64,000 nt of DNA from Yersinia intermedia (GTDB lineage Bacteria; Pseudomonadota; Gammaproteobacteria; Enterobacterales; Enterobacteriaceae): assembly GCF_900635455.1 (NCBI RefSeq), contig NZ_LR134116.1, positions 4,154,001-4,218,000 of the forward strand, read 5' to 3'. Position numbers and translations under genes: made by a program. Of the stretch, positions 49,540 to 61,521 are shown in pieces. A model generated the notes under the pieces. That model was not told the origin of the DNA and made no database searches. It worked only from the letters and a program-made list of their open reading frames with translations. Numbering within the stretch: position 1 is the stretch's first letter; each line of letters opens with the position of its first letter.

Positions 49540-51171
49540 CTATTGAAAACCGCTGCTGCGACTGAGCAGTAGCGCGCAAACCGCTTCCGGCAGCATATAT
49601 TGATCACGGTGATCCAACGTCATGCGGCACCAGGCATCGACCAGTGGGGGTGAGGCAAAACGCAGTAACTGAGAAGCACAACACAGATCGAACAGTTGCT
49701 GGGTTAATGCCCGCCCTTGTTCCTCTTTGGGGTTTTTCAGCCGCTGCTGTAATTGCCGCCAAGCACGATCAAACAATCGATTCTGCCCGCGAACCGGATA
49801 GAACTCTTGCTGTAGCATCTCGATGGCTGCCGGTAGTTTGCGAAATGTGCGCAGCACATCAAGGCACATGATATTGCCGGAACCTTCCCAAATACTGTTT
49901 ACCGGCATTTCACGATAGAGCCGTGGCAGTTCACTCTGCTCACAATAGCCAATCCCACCCAGCACCTCCATCGCTTCGGCAACAAACCCACTGCCTTGCC
50001 CACATACCCGATATTTAGCCGCAGGGGTGAGTAGACGGCTAAATATTTGCTCATGAGCCTCATCTGACTTTTCCCAGGCGCTAGCTAAGCGCATCAGCAG
50101 TGCCGTATGCCCCTCCAGACGCAATGCCATGCGGCTCAGCACTTGCCGCATCAAAGGTTGGTCTACCAGTGGCTTACCAAAGGCCTGCCGCTGCCACGCA
50201 TGATACAGCGCGACGGAGAAGGCACGCCGCATCAGACCATGGCTACCGAGTGCACAATCAAAACGGGTATAGCCCCCCATTTTCAAAATTTGGCGCACAC
50301 CGTCGCCCTCATCCCCCAATAACCAAGCAGTTGCATTATCAAACTCAACTTCACTGCTGGCATTAGAGCGGTTGCCAAGTTTATCTTTCAGCCGTTCTAA
50401 TCGAATGGCGTTATAGCTGCCATCCGGTAATATTTTAGGCAGAAAGAAGCAGGATAACCCCCCATCGGTCTGCGCCAACACCAGGTGTGCATCACTTTGT
50501 GGTACCGAGAAAAACCACTTGTGCCCCACCAGACGATAAGCCTCACCATTGCCCCGCCCCTCCAGCGGCTCAGCCCGGGTAGTATTACTGAGTACATCGG
50601 AGCCACCCTGTTTTTCTGTCATGCCCATTCCTATCAACAAGCCCCGTTTCTGGCTACCAATGGACTGATGGGGATCAAAGCGATCAGAAAGTAGTGGCGA
50701 TAGCCAGTTTTGAAATAGTGGTGGGAGTGTTTGCTGTAGTAGTGGGATAGCACCAAAGGTCATGGTTATTGGGCATAGCGACCCGGACTCTACCTGTGCA
50801 TGTAAGATAAAACGCGCCGCACGGGCAGCAAAAGAACCGATTCGTGCATCTTCCTGCCATGGCAGATTATGCAGGCGATGATTGACCAACTCCTGCATTA
50901 ACACATACCAAGCAGGATGAAATCGCACTTGGTCCAAGCGCTGCCCGGCAGCATCATAGCGCAATAACTCAGGAGGATTGGTGTTTGCCAGCCGCCCAAG
51001 TTCAAGAGACTCCGATGATCCCAATTGTAGCCCGATCAAAGAGAGAGTCTCTCCATCCCAACCAGCGTGTTCACGCATCACGGCTTCCCGCAACGCCATG
51101 TCAGACAAAAATAAATTACTGTTCGACAATGGCTCCGGCTGATTGAAAACCAAGTGAGTCTGCCACTCCAT
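49540..51171 (-). CDS. aidB: acyl-CoA dehydrogenase-like DNA-damage protein AidB
   Basis: AidB is an FAD-containing acyl-CoA-dehydrogenase homologue induced in the adaptive response to alkylation in E. coli. The 543-residue protein starts MEWQTHLVFNQPEPLSNSNL after a strong GGAGGAAGGT. LIGMGMTEKQGGSDV and FSVPQSDAHLVL are the FAD-binding signatures; MEVLGGIGYCEQSELPRLYREMPVNSIWEGSGNI is the ACAD C-terminal signature. A DNA-binding C-terminal region follows. An ERIC copy is immediately upstream, which could separate it from its promoter. Confidence 0.96.
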   Translation of the reverse strand: MEWQTHLVFNQPEPLSNSNLFLSDMALREAVMREHAGWDGETLSLIGLQLGSSESLELGRLANTNPPELLRYDAAGQRLDQVRFHPAWYVLMQELVNHRLHNLPWQEDARIGSFAARAARFILHAQVESGSLCPITMTFGAIPLLQQTLPPLFQNWLSPLLSDRFDPHQSIGSQKRGLLIGMGMTEKQGGSDVLSNTTRAEPLEGRGNGEAYRLVGHKWFFSVPQSDAHLVLAQTDGGLSCFFLPKILPDGSYNAIRLERLKDKLGNRSNASSEVEFDNATAWLLGDEGDGVRQILKMGGYTRFDCALGSHGLMRRAFSVALYHAWQRQAFGKPLVDQPLMRQVLSRMALRLEGHTALLMRLASAWEKSDEAHEQIFSRLLTPAAKYRVCGQGSGFVAEAMEVLGGIGYCEQSELPRLYREMPVNSIWEGSGNIMCLDVLRTFRKLPAAIEMLQQEFYPVRGQNRLFDRAWRQLQQRLKNPKEEQGRALTQQLFDLCCASQLLRFASPPLVDAWCRMTLDHRDQYMLPEAVCALLLSRSSGFQ

Positions 51172-51193
51172 ACCTTCCTCCATTTCGGTATTC

Positions 51194-51318
51194 TATCCTT
51201 CGTACCTGAAGCCGCAGGGGTGTTAGCTACGCTTGCTCACCCGAATCACTTACCATCGTGCGTTCATCGGGACTCGTTCACTTGCCGCCTACCTGCAACT
51301 TCAGTTACTTTGGATATA
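51194..51318 (-). repeat. ERIC element upstream of aidB
   Basis: 125 bases in reverse orientation: TATCC, CGTACCTGAAGCC, core CACCCGAATCACTTACCATCGTGCG, GCCGCCTACCTGCAACTTC, TGGATATA. It starts 23 bases from the aidB start codon. The 327-base aidB-rlmB gap otherwise contains only the rlmB terminator. Confidence 0.9.
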
Positions 51319-51443
51319 ACTGTACCATCGGCATTCATCAATCAGGGTTAAGTATGGTGCAGGCGCAAATTTTTGCTGGCAGGCTCATCACAAACGGGGA
51401 TGAAAGCCCTATATATCACTGATGATTTAATTAAAATCCCTAT

Positions 51444-51472
51444 AAAAAAGCCAGCATCCGTGAATGCTGGCT
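51444..51472 (-). terminator. terminator of the nsrR-rnr-rlmB operon
   Basis: On the minus strand AAAGCCAGCAT-TCACGG-ATGCTGGC followed by TTTTTT, 27-55 bases after the rlmB stop. Confidence 0.9.
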
Positions 51473-51498
51473 TTCTGAATTCAATAGCAAAAGAGATA

Positions 51499-52239
51499 TT
51501 ACGCTTTCAATGCCCGCTGACGCACAACTTCAAATAAACAAACCCCAGTGGCAACCGAGACGTTTAGCGAAGAAACCGTACCCGCCATCGGAATGCTGAT
51601 CAGTTCATCGCAATGCTCACGGGTCAAACGGCGCATGCCTTCACCTTCAGCCCCCATCACCAGCGCCATCGGGCCGGTCATTTTGCTTTGATACAAGGTG
51701 TGGTCTGCTTCACCGGCAGTGCCGACAATCCAGACATTGTGCTCTTGCAGTAACCGCAGGGTGCGCGCCAGATTAGTCACTTTAATCAATGGCACATTTT
51801 CCGCCGCACCACTGGCCACTTTTTTGGCAATAGCATTAAGCTGCGCTGAGCGATCCCGTGGCACAATAACCGCATGGACACCGGCGGCATCGGCGCTACG
51901 CAAGCATGCCCCGAGATTGTGCGGGTCAGTGACACCATCCAGTACCAGCAAGAACGGCATATCCACGCTTTCCAGCAGGGCAGGTAAGTCATTTTCCTGA
52001 TACTGACGCCCTTCACGCACTCGCGCGACGATCCCCTGATGGACACCGCCTTCAACCTGGGAGTCCAGCCATTGGCGGCTAGCCACCTGAATCACTAAAC
52101 CGGCAGCTTCCAGTTCCGCGACCAAAGGTTGCAGACGACGATCGTCACGACCCTTCAGAATAAAAACTTCCAGGAAGCGTTGCGGATCATTGTCTAGCAG
52201 GGCTTTGACGGCGTGAATACCGTAAATAATTTCGCTCAT
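51499..52239 (-). CDS. rlmB: 23S rRNA Gm2251 2'-O-methyltransferase
   Basis: RlmB methylates G2251 in the peptidyl-transferase P loop. The 246-residue SPOUT enzyme has an N-terminal substrate-binding domain ([15 protein letters not shown]...) and a C-terminal SpoU domain with [35 protein letters not shown] and [22 protein letters not shown], the knot-forming motifs. 79 bases after rnr, as in the E. coli rnr-rlmB pair. Confidence 0.97.
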   Translation of the reverse strand: MSEIIYGIHAVKALLDNDPQRFLEVFILKGRDDRRLQPLVAELEAAGLVIQVASRQWLDSQVEGGVHQGIVARVREGRQYQENDLPALLESVDMPFLLVLDGVTDPHNLGACLRSADAAGVHAVIVPRDRSAQLNAIAKKVASGAAENVPLIKVTNLARTLRLLQEHNVWIVGTAGEADHTLYQSKMTGPMALVMGAEGEGMRRLTREHCDELISIPMAGTVSSLNVSVATGVCLFEVVRQRALKA

Positions 52240-52318
52240 GATGCTCTTTTATAAATGATTAAGTATTAATAAGTAAACGAATGCGGGTGACCAAAGCCAC
52301 CCGACAATCAGCAGGCCA

Positions 52319-54865
52319 TTACTGGTCGCTGCTGGTTTTCTTCTTCGCGCGCTTGGCCTTGGTGGCGGCGGCAATTTTTTTGGTTTTAGCGGACGCTCGT
52401 TTTGCTTTCGCTTTGGCTTTTTTCTCAGCCAGCGCTTTATCGTCCAGTTTAGCGGCTGCATCCGCTGGGCGGAATGCACTATCCGGCTCGAAGTTCACTG
52501 GTTTTTTTGCACGACGAGGCCGTTGCTGCCCACCACCGGCTGGCGCGCCATCACGGCGCGGAGCACCAGATGAACTGCCACGCCCACCACGACCGGTTGA
52601 GGTATCACGCATCGTGCGCTGCCCATCAGCCTTCTTCGCCTTATCTCGGGCTGTTTTACCCTCACCACGCGGCTTACGGGTACTGGAAACCAGAGCAAAG
52701 TCAATTTTTCGCTCATCCATATGTACCGCCTCGACCCGAATTTCTACGGTATCACCCAAGCGGTAAACCTGACCTGAGGATTCACCGATCAGACGCTGGC
52801 CGATGTTGTCGTAACGGTAATAGTCATTATCCAGGCTGGAAACATGCACCAAACCATCAATAAACAGATCATCCAGACGCACGAAGAAACCAAAACCGGT
52901 AACACTGGCAATGATCCCCGTGAAGACTTTACCAACCTGATCCTGCATAAAATCACACTTCAGCCAGTCCGCTACGTTACGGGTAGCTTCATCAGCGCGG
53001 CGTTCAGTCATTGAGCAGTGTTCGCCCAATTGCAGCATATCTTCGTACTCACTGTGCCAGCCACCGGTAGGTGTCCAACGCTCTTTCTGATTGCCTTGCT
53101 CTTTGGCGAGCTGGTACTTGATAGCGCGGTGCATTGCTAAGTCAGGATAACGGCGGATTGGTGAGGTGAAATGACCATAAGAGGCCAGCGCCAGACCAAA
53201 GTGACCCCGGTTTTCTGGATCGTAAATCGCCTGCTTCATTGAGCGCAGCAACATGGTTTGCAGCATCTCATGATCCGGGCGATCAGCAACTTCATCCATC
53301 AGTACGGCGTAATCTTTCGGCTCTGGCTTCAAGCCACCACCTAAGGTCAGGCCCAGCTCATTCAGCACGCTACGCAGTGCGGAGATATGGTCATCACTTG
53401 GGCGGTCATGCACACGGAACAATGCGGGTTCGTTGTGTTTTTCGACAAAACGAGCAGCAGAGATATTCGCCAAAATCATGCACTCTTCAATCAACTTATG
53501 CGCGTCATTACGCACCGTCGATTCAATACGTTCAATGCGCCGTTCCGCGTTGAAGATAAACTTGGCTTCTTCGGTTTCGAACGCGATACCACCACGCTCA
53601 GCACGGGCCTGATCCAGCGCCTTGTACATGGTATGCAGTTCTAACAGATGCGGTACCAACGGCTTATATTGCTCACGCAGCGTCTCTTCACCATCAATAA
53701 TCCGCCACACTTTGGTGTAGGTCAGACGAGCGTGGGAACTCATCACCGCTTCGTAGAACTTATACGACGACAGCTTACCTTGGGAAGAGATGGTCATCTC
53801 ACACACCATACACAGGCGGTCTACCTGCGGATTCAGGGAGCAAAGACCATTTGATAGCACTTCCGGTAACATCGGAACCACTTGCGATGGGAAGTAAACC
53901 GAGTTACCACGGTTGCGAGCTTCATCATCAAGCGCGGTGCGTGGGCGCACATAATAGCTAACATCAGCAATGGCCACCCACAAGCGCCAGCCACCACCAC
54001 GTTTCTTCTCGCAGTAAACTGCATCATCGAAGTCGCGGGCATCTTCACCATCAATAGTGACCAATGGCAGATTGCGTAAATCCACCCGCCCTTTCTTCGC
54101 CTCTTCCGGTACTTGTTCTTTTAGGTCTGCCACTTGTTTTTCAACTTGTGGCGGCCAGGTATGGGGGATTTCATGGGTACGCAGTGCGATATCTACCGCC
54201 ATGCTGGTGCCCATATTTTCACCGAGAACTTCAACAATCTTACCCACGGCTTTAGTCCGGCGGGTCGGGCGCTGGGTCAACTCGACCACCACCATATAAC
54301 CCATCCGCGCACCGTTGATAGCTTCTGGCGGGATCAGAATATCAAAACTTAATCGACCATCATCCGGTACCACAAAACCAGTACCTGCATCGGTAAAGTA
54401 GCGGCCAACGATCTGGCTGGTTTTTGGTACTAATACGCGCACGATACGCGCTTCACGGCGACCTTTGCGGTCAGCACCAACTGCCTGGGCCAATACCACA
54501 TCACCATGAATGGCGGTTTTCATCTGTTCTGCGGAGAGATACAGGTCGTCTTTACTGCCTTCAACACGTAAAAAGCCAAAACCATCACGGTGACCAATAA
54601 CAGTCCCGCGCAGTAAGTCAAGGCGCTCCGGCAAGGCGTAGCACTGACGACGGGTGAAGATCAATTGCCCATCACGCTCCATGGCGCGCAGGCGGCGGCG
54701 CAGGGCCTCTAAAGGCTCTTCACCGGTTAAATTAAGTTCATTGGCCAGCTCTTCACGGCTGGCAGGTGTTTCGCGCTTCGCGAGATGAGCCAAAATGAAT
54801 TCCCGGCTAGGGATCGGTGACTCATACTTCTCTGCTTCTCGTTCCAAGAATGGATCTTGTGACAT
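52319..54865 (-). CDS. rnr: ribonuclease R
   Basis: RNase R is the 3'-5' exoribonuclease that digests structured RNA, defective rRNA and trans-translation substrates. The 848-residue protein has an N-terminal helix-turn-helix region, two cold-shock domains, the RNB catalytic core ([17 protein letters not shown] with the metal-binding Asp cluster; [23 protein letters not shown]), an S1 domain ([34 protein letters not shown]) and a basic Lys/Arg/Ala-rich tail from about 725. In E. coli nsrR and rnr are co-transcribed; here an ERIC copy separates them. Confidence 0.98.
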   Translation of the reverse strand: MSQDPFLEREAEKYESPIPSREFILAHLAKRETPASREELANELNLTGEEPLEALRRRLRAMERDGQLIFTRRQCYALPERLDLLRGTVIGHRDGFGFLRVEGSKDDLYLSAEQMKTAIHGDVVLAQAVGADRKGRREARIVRVLVPKTSQIVGRYFTDAGTGFVVPDDGRLSFDILIPPEAINGARMGYMVVVELTQRPTRRTKAVGKIVEVLGENMGTSMAVDIALRTHEIPHTWPPQVEKQVADLKEQVPEEAKKGRVDLRNLPLVTIDGEDARDFDDAVYCEKKRGGGWRLWVAIADVSYYVRPRTALDDEARNRGNSVYFPSQVVPMLPEVLSNGLCSLNPQVDRLCMVCEMTISSQGKLSSYKFYEAVMSSHARLTYTKVWRIIDGEETLREQYKPLVPHLLELHTMYKALDQARAERGGIAFETEEAKFIFNAERRIERIESTVRNDAHKLIEECMILANISAARFVEKHNEPALFRVHDRPSDDHISALRSVLNELGLTLGGGLKPEPKDYAVLMDEVADRPDHEMLQTMLLRSMKQAIYDPENRGHFGLALASYGHFTSPIRRYPDLAMHRAIKYQLAKEQGNQKERWTPTGGWHSEYEDMLQLGEHCSMTERRADEATRNVADWLKCDFMQDQVGKVFTGIIASVTGFGFFVRLDDLFIDGLVHVSSLDNDYYRYDNIGQRLIGESSGQVYRLGDTVEIRVEAVHMDERKIDFALVSSTRKPRGEGKTARDKAKKADGQRTMRDTSTGRGGRGSSSGAPRRDGAPAGGGQQRPRRAKKPVNFEPDSAFRPADAAAKLDDKALAEKKAKAKAKRASAKTKKIAAATKAKRAKKKTSSDQ

Positions 54866-54895
54866 TGCGGTTCCTCCGTTGCCATCAGCAGGTCT

Positions 54896-55022
54896 TATAC
54901 CCTGCGTACTTGAAGCCGCAGGGGTGTTAGCTGCGCGCTCTCACCCGAATCACTTACCCGTGTAAGCTCATCGGGATTCGTTTACTGGCTGCCTACCTGC
55001 GACTCCAAGTTCTTTGGGTATA
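54896..55022 (-). repeat. full-length ERIC element between nsrR and rnr
   Basis: 127 bases bounded by TATACCC and GGGTATA, in reverse orientation: GCGTACTTGAAGCCGC, core CACCCGAATCACTTACCCGTGTAAGC, CTGGCTGCCTACCTGCGACTCC. It starts 31 bases from the rnr start codon. Transcribed as part of nsrR-rnr mRNA it would fold into a long hairpin. Confidence 0.95.
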
Positions 55023-55045
55023 TATGTCTTTGATTAAGCAAAAAC

Positions 55046-55471
55046 CTACTCAACAAGTAATAATTTGTAGAGCGGGGAATTATCTTTGACCATGTCAGCC
55101 AAAGTATAGTTATCCAGCTCGTTAAGGAAACTCTGTACCGCCTGATTAAGTACTTGTTTCAGGCGACAAGCAGGTGTTATGTGGCAAAAATCACTACTGC
55201 AATTCACCAGAGACAACGGCTCCAGTTGGCGCACAACATCACCAATTCGAATCTGGTTAGCCGGTTTACCCAGCCGTATGCCACCATTTTTGCCTCGCAC
55301 GGCGGTCACCAGCCCTACACGGCTCAACTGATTGATTATTTTAACCATATGATTGCGAGACACACCATAGACCTCAGTTACCTGAGAAATGCTGGTCATT
55401 TGGCCTTCCGGTAGCGAAGCCATATAAGTAAGCGCCCGCAAACCGTAATCAGTAAAACTTGTTAACTGCAC
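55046..55471 (-). CDS. nsrR: nitric-oxide-sensing repressor NsrR
   Basis: NsrR is an Rrf2-family repressor with an iron-sulfur cluster that is destroyed by NO, releasing repression. The 141-residue protein has an N-terminal winged helix ([49 protein letters not shown]) and the three cluster-ligand cysteines Cys91, Cys96 and Cys102 ([13 protein letters not shown]). A strong NsrR site stands before ytfE in this window; only a weak half-site (55514-55524) is seen upstream of nsrR itself. Confidence 0.96.
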   Translation of the reverse strand: MQLTSFTDYGLRALTYMASLPEGQMTSISQVTEVYGVSRNHMVKIINQLSRVGLVTAVRGKNGGIRLGKPANQIRIGDVVRQLEPLSLVNCSSDFCHITPACRLKQVLNQAVQSFLNELDNYTLADMVKDNSPLYKLLLVE

Positions 55472-55568
55472 GTATACCCCTGAGTATCAGTTTACCCGGC
55501 TTAAACCCATCTGAAATAACACTTTTTTGATCGGTTATAAGTGCGATTCTAAGCGCTATTTACATAAC

Positions 55569-55697
55569 GTACACCCTAAATAATTCGCGTTACAGGAAGG
55601 CGGCAACTACACGGATCCCAGAGAGCTTACATCAGTAAGTGATTAGGGTGAACAAAGGCAGCCAAACGCACATGCAACTTGAAGTATGACGGATATA
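55569..55697 (+). repeat. full-length ERIC element, first of two upstream of nsrR
   Basis: 129 bases starting GTACACCC: left arm CCTAAATAATTCGCGTTACA, core GCTTACATCAGTAAGTGATT, right arm AACTTGAAGTATGACGG, end GGATATA. Confidence 0.93.
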
Positions 55698-55803
55698 TTC
55701 TTTGAATGATAAACCAGCCACAAAGCCTGCGGCTAATCATTTAGGTGAAGGGTGGAACTTTTGGTATAAAACGGCATATCCGAGGTCACTTCTGCATCTC
55801 ATT

Positions 55804-55848
55804 ATACCCAAAGTAACTGGCGTTACAGTTAACAATGTATGACCGGTA

Positions 55849-55850
<2 letters not shown>
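55804..55850. repeat. short ERIC remnant abutting a full copy
   Basis: TATACCC followed after about 35 bases by GGTATA; the arms CTGGCGTTACAGTTAAC are only partly ERIC-like. It lies directly against the next full element. Confidence 0.35.
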
Positions 55851-55973
<123 letters not shown>

Positions 55974-55976
55974 AAC

Positions 55977-56004
55977 AATAAACCGGACCTAAGCCCGGTT
56001 TATT
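55977..56004 (-). terminator. terminator of purA
   Basis: On the minus strand AATAAACCGG-GCTTAGGT-CCGGTTTATT is a perfect ten-base stem, followed by GTTTATACC; it lies about 55 bases after the purA stop. Confidence 0.75.
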
Positions 56005-56059
56005 GAAGTCTGAATTCTGACTATTTGGCGGTTAGCCGCTTAATCATAAATCAAACGGA

Positions 56060-57391
<1,332 letters not shown>

Positions 57392-57457
57392 CTAACATCT
57401 CATTCGGCTGCTTTCAGTACTTTTTAGCACATAACTGGACATTTTTTGTGCTTACAT

Positions 57458-57658
57458 TCAGCCACCCATGCGGCTACGCAACATGTAGTAGATAACAACG
57501 CCTGCAACCACTAATCCACCACCAAAACGGCGCAAAGTGGCATCGGGTAATTGGGTCATGGCCTGAATCATTTTGCGCCAGGCTTTGGGATATAGCATCG
57601 GGCCAAGCCCTTCCAGCACCAAAACCAAGCCCAATGCTAATAAGATGGTTGAATTCAT
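57458..57658 (-). CDS. yjeT: DUF2065 small inner-membrane protein YjeT
   Basis: A 66-residue protein with two membrane segments (LALGLVLVLEGLGPMLYPKAW and FGGGLVVAGVVIYYML) and a basic loop, starting MNSTILLALG; 18 codons upstream are in frame but the ATG at 57658 matches the family. DUF2065 has no known function. It lies between hflC and purA as in E. coli. Confidence 0.93.
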   Translation of the reverse strand: MNSTILLALGLVLVLEGLGPMLYPKAWRKMIQAMTQLPDATLRRFGGGLVVAGVVIYYMLRSRMGG

Positions 57659-57674
57659 TGTTTGTCTCAAATGG

Positions 57675-57698
57675 AAAAGGCCCGCGTGAACGGGCCTT
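57675..57698 (-). terminator. terminator between hflC and yjeT
   Basis: On the minus strand AAGGCCCG-TTCACG-CGGGCCTT followed by TTCC. It falls 36-59 bases after hflC, so yjeT probably depends on readthrough or another promoter. Confidence 0.7.
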
Positions 57699-57733
57699 AC
57701 TGTTACGATCAAAACATGCTGTAACGACAGCCG

Positions 57734-58738
57734 TTATGGACGTTTACTGGAGTTATCCGGCGACTTCATATAACGGAAGAAATCGCTATCAGGGCTAAGA
57801 ACCATCACATCATTGCCGCTGTTAAAGCTGTTTTCATACGCACGTAAGCTACGAATGAAGGCATAGAAGTCTGGGTCTTTACTGAATGCGTCAGCAAACA
57901 GACGGGCTGCTTCTGCATCACCGCCACCACGAGTAATACGCGCCTGACGTTCTGCTTCTGCCAGTGTACGTGTTACTTCATAGTCAGCCGTTGCACGCAA
58001 TTTCTCTGCTTCTTCCTGACCTTGTGAACGATGACGACGGGCTACCGCTTCACGTTCAGCACGCATACGTTGGAAGATAGCATCAGAAACCTCAGCCGGT
58101 AAGTTGATCTGCTTGATTCGCACGTCAACGACCTCAATCCCCAGCGCCGCCATACTGTTCGGGTTAACCGCAGGCTGTTTGCCACGGGTTTCCTGCTCAA
58201 CACGGGCTGCCGCAGAGGCAATTGCATCATCAGCTTCAGTAGTAACAGCTTCATCACCCACACTACCGGTGTTCAGCGCATCACGAACATCTGAAGTTAA
58301 ACGCCCACGTGAGTCAGTCACGATGTCACGCACGTTCAAGCGACCAATTTCAGAACGCAAACGGTCACTAAACTTACGTTTCAACAGCACTTCAGCCTGA
58401 GAAACATCACCACCACCGGTGGCCAGATAGTAACGGCTGAAATCGCTGATACGCCATTTCAAATAGGAGTCAACAATCAGGTCTTTCTTCTCGTTGGTGA
58501 CGAAACGGTCGGCCTGGTTGTCCATGGTTTGAATACGGGCATCCAACGTCTTCACTGTTTCGATAAACGGTATCTTGAAGTGCAAGCCTGGCGCATACAC
58601 CAACGGCTTGTTATCACTATCACGTAATACCTTACCAAAGCGCAGCACGATACCGCGCTGGCCTTCCTGTACCACAAACAGCGAAGCGTAGAGTGCGATT
58701 AACACCACAACGACGATAAGTAAAAAAGACTTACGCAT
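57734..58738 (-). CDS. hflC: HflC, membrane protease modulator
   Basis: HflC, an SPFH/stomatin-family protein with an N-terminal membrane anchor (MRKSFLLIVVVVLIALYASLFVV) and a large periplasmic SPFH domain, forms with HflK the cage around FtsH. The 334-residue protein has QEGQRGIVLRFGKVL and the coiled-coil region AEREAVARRHRSQGQEEAEKLRATADYE. It starts three bases after hflK, so the two are translationally coupled. Confidence 0.97.
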   Translation of the reverse strand: MRKSFLLIVVVVLIALYASLFVVQEGQRGIVLRFGKVLRDSDNKPLVYAPGLHFKIPFIETVKTLDARIQTMDNQADRFVTNEKKDLIVDSYLKWRISDFSRYYLATGGGDVSQAEVLLKRKFSDRLRSEIGRLNVRDIVTDSRGRLTSDVRDALNTGSVGDEAVTTEADDAIASAAARVEQETRGKQPAVNPNSMAALGIEVVDVRIKQINLPAEVSDAIFQRMRAEREAVARRHRSQGQEEAEKLRATADYEVTRTLAEAERQARITRGGGDAEAARLFADAFSKDPDFYAFIRSLRAYENSFNSGNDVMVLSPDSDFFRYMKSPDNSSKRP

Positions 58739-58741
58739 TGG

Positions 58742-60025
58742 TTATTCTCTCCCTACGCGAGTGGAAGTATCACGCTGAGCATTCGCCCGGCGCTGATCCA
58801 TGATAGAGCCACTGGTTGAGCTGGTATTAGTGTTGCTGGCACCAGACTCTTGACTGCTATTAGCAGAGGAAGGCGGATTCAAACGAATCAGACTTGTATC
58901 TTTGTTGCCATCCGCTTTATTTGCATCAGTGCCTTGGCCGCGCAGCATTTGGTCCAGCGGCAACACCATCAGACTGTTACCTTTGTCACTCGCCAGTACT
59001 TTGCGGGTATGACCGAGAACCTTCTCCATCGTTTCGATGTACAGGCGCTCACGGGTAATTTCCGGTGCCGCTTTATACTCAGGCAACAACTTGGCAAACC
59101 CAGCAACCTCACCCTGCGCTTCCAACACTTTCCGAGCGGAGTAAGCACGCGCATCTTCTAACAGACGCTGCGCTTGACCATTTGCTCGTGGCTGGACTTC
59201 GTTGGTGTAGGCTTCCGCTTCACGAATATACTGTTGTTCGTTTTCACGGGCAGCAATCGCATCATCAAATGCCGCTTTAACTTCTTCTGGCGGACGCGCC
59301 GCCTGGAAGTTAACGTCCAGCAGCGTTATACCCATCTTGTATGGACGAATAGTTTCTTCCAGTACTCGTTGAGTATCGCTACGAACGATAGTACGACCTT
59401 CGGTGAGGATCTTGTCCATGGTGTATTTACCAATAACACCACGCACTGCGCTGTCAGTTGCCTGACGCAAGCTGTCATCCGGGTTAGTCACGCTAAACAG
59501 ATAAGCGGCCGGATCAGTCACGCGGTACTGCACGTTCATTTCGATGCGAACCACGTTCTCATCAGAGGTCAGCATCACGCCGGATGCGGCTAATTCACGG
59601 ACCGATTCAACGTTAACCGGAGTGACTTCGTCGATAAAGGTTGGTTTCCAGTTCAAACCAGGCTGCACAATGTGGCTTAATTTACCCAAGCGAGTAACAA
59701 CACCGCGCTCAGCTTCTTTAATTGTATAGAAGCCACTTGCCGCCCAGATAACCACAACCGCAACCACAGCAATACCCACAATCCGGCCACTGAAACCAGG
59801 GCCTTTTGTTGTACCACTGTTATCATTGCCGCCGCTGCCACCACCTTTACCACCGAGGCTACTCAGTTTTTTGCTCAGTTTTCGGAAGATATCATCCAGA
59901 TCAGGCGGCCCTTGGTCACGACCACCTTTATTATTGTTATTTCCGCCAGAGTTGCCGCCATTATTATTGCTGCTCCCCCACGGATCGCGGTCCTGTCCGT
60001 TATTACCGGGCTGATTCCACGCCAT
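58742..60025 (-). CDS. hflK: HflK, membrane protease modulator
   Basis: HflK of 427 residues has a Gly/Asn-rich cytoplasmic N-terminus (about 1-75, MAWNQPGNNGQDRDPWGSSN...), one membrane span near 80-100 (IVGIAVVAVVVIWAASGFYTI), the SPFH domain and a Ser/Asn/Thr-rich C-terminal tail. It assembles with HflC around FtsH and affects its proteolysis of membrane proteins. 427 versus 419 in E. coli, the difference being in the low-complexity ends. Confidence 0.97.
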   Translation of the reverse strand: MAWNQPGNNGQDRDPWGSSNNNGGNSGGNNNNKGGRDQGPPDLDDIFRKLSKKLSSLGGKGGGSGGNDNSGTTKGPGFSGRIVGIAVVAVVVIWAASGFYTIKEAERGVVTRLGKLSHIVQPGLNWKPTFIDEVTPVNVESVRELAASGVMLTSDENVVRIEMNVQYRVTDPAAYLFSVTNPDDSLRQATDSAVRGVIGKYTMDKILTEGRTIVRSDTQRVLEETIRPYKMGITLLDVNFQAARPPEEVKAAFDDAIAARENEQQYIREAEAYTNEVQPRANGQAQRLLEDARAYSARKVLEAQGEVAGFAKLLPEYKAAPEITRERLYIETMEKVLGHTRKVLASDKGNSLMVLPLDQMLRGQGTDANKADGNKDTSLIRLNPPSSANSSQESGASNTNTSSTSGSIMDQRRANAQRDTSTRVGRE

Positions 60026-60139
60026 GTTTTAGCTCCATTCTTCTATGATTGGTTTTCTTCAGGCCAAGAGCACATGCCAAAGAAGCTGGCTCTTAATCTC
60101 ACAAAAAAGGTCAAGTAATCAAATAATTAGCCACGCCGA

Positions 60140-61423
60140 CTAATTAATAATATAACTGACCAAATCTTGCTCTTGTTTACAGAGACGACGCCAATCAACG
60201 ATAGGCATTCTTACCACCATACCGACGTTCCCGTCCTCGTCTATCCACTCTTTTTCAATTGCCTGAAGCTGGTAAAAACGGCTACGTAGACGACCTGCCT
60301 GAGGCGGCAAACGTAATTCAAAGTGTGCGATCTCACCTGAAAGACGTTCCGTCAACGCTTGAAAGAGCAACGGGATCCCTGCGCCGGTTTGGGCTGAAAG
60401 CCAAACTCTGACTGGCAGATTGTCTTCGTTGCGATCAATTCGCGGAACAAAATCATCCAACAAATCAATTTTATTCATTACTAATAATGTAGGTATTTCA
60501 TCCGCCTCTATTTCTGCCAAAACAGAATTGACTGCGGCTATATTCTCAGTTACCCGAGGGTCTGCTGCATCAATAATGTGTAACAGTAATGAGGCTTGCC
60601 GTGTTTCTTGTAATGTCGCTTTAAAAGCAGCGACCAAATCATGCGGCAAATGCCGGATAAAACCTACCGTATCCGCCAACACTGTATCGCCCACATCAGC
60701 CACACTAATACGGCGTAAAGTAGGGTCCAGCGTGGCAAATAATTTGTCAGCCGCATACACATCGGCTGCCGTAATTTTGTTAAACAGGCTGGACTTACCG
60801 GCATTGGTATATCCCACCAAAGATACTGTCGGAATTTCAGCACGGGTACGCGCACGCCGCCCTTGCTCACGCTGCTTTGCTACCCGCTCCAAACGGCTCA
60901 AAATCAAGCTGATACGGTCGCGTAACAAACGGCGGTCGGTCTCCAACTGGGTTTCACCTGGCCCTCTTAGGCCAATTCCCCCCTTTTGACGCTCAAGATG
61001 CGTCCAGCCACGTACCAAACGGGTCGCAATATGGCGTAATTGCGCTAATTCGACCTGTAATTTACCTTCATGGGTACGGGCCCGTTGGGCAAAAATATCT
61101 AAGATTAGCCCAGTACGATCAATGACCCGACACTCACACAAACGCTCAAGATTTCGCTCTTGCGCTGCGGAAAGGGCATGATCAAACAAGACGACAGACG
61201 CGCCACTGGCTTTCACCGCGTCAGCAATTTCTTCGGCCTTTCCTTCACCGACAAAATACTTAGGGTGTGGTGCTTTGCGACTACCCGTCACAATTTGCAA
61301 AGCCTCTACGCCCGCAGAAGATACTAGCGCTTCGAACTCACGCAGGTCCTCTGAGTTTTTGTCTTGCGAGAAATAGATATGAACCAGTACGGCCTGCTCA
61401 CCGGCTTCATAGCGGTCAAACAA
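60140..61423 (-). CDS. hflX: ribosome-associated GTPase HflX
   Basis: HflX binds the 50S subunit and splits stalled ribosomes after heat stress; also ATP-dependent RNA helicase activity in E. coli. The 427-residue protein has the N-terminal HflX domain ([34 protein letters not shown]), [10 protein letters not shown], and the G domain with [12 protein letters not shown] (G1), DTVGFI (G3) and MNKIDLL (G4). The start is TTG (61421-61423) after GAGAGG. Follows hfq, with a hairpin between. Confidence 0.97.
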   Translation of the reverse strand: MFDRYEAGEQAVLVHIYFSQDKNSEDLREFEALVSSAGVEALQIVTGSRKAPHPKYFVGEGKAEEIADAVKASGASVVLFDHALSAAQERNLERLCECRVIDRTGLILDIFAQRARTHEGKLQVELAQLRHIATRLVRGWTHLERQKGGIGLRGPGETQLETDRRLLRDRISLILSRLERVAKQREQGRRARTRAEIPTVSLVGYTNAGKSSLFNKITAADVYAADKLFATLDPTLRRISVADVGDTVLADTVGFIRHLPHDLVAAFKATLQETRQASLLLHIIDAADPRVTENIAAVNSVLAEIEADEIPTLLVMNKIDLLDDFVPRIDRNEDNLPVRVWLSAQTGAGIPLLFQALTERLSGEIAHFELRLPPQAGRLRSRFYQLQAIEKEWIDEDGNVGMVVRMPIVDWRRLCKQEQDLVSYIIN

Positions 61424-61463
61424 ACGTGCAACCTCTCAAACGGATTAAAACCGCTAGTGCGGA

Positions 61464-61494
61464 GAACATAAACCCGAATCCGTTGTTTATGTTC
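61464..61494 (-). repeat. perfect hairpin between hfq and hflX
   Basis: GAACATAAAC and GTTTATGTTC form a ten-base perfect stem with an 11-base loop in the 98-base hfq-hflX gap. Flanking T-runs are absent on the minus strand. It may influence differential expression or mRNA processing. Confidence 0.6.
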
Positions 61495-61521
61495 CCCGTC
61501 ATGGTCGACCAGCAATGCGCT

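Noticed and set aside
55514..55524. NsrR site controlling nsrR itself
   Set aside because: Only a half-site with eight of eleven matches is found and the second half is missing.
60420..60989. 189-codon plus-strand frame opposite hflX
   Set aside because: Antisense to the conserved hflX G domain; Arg/Ser/Ala-rich shadow composition.
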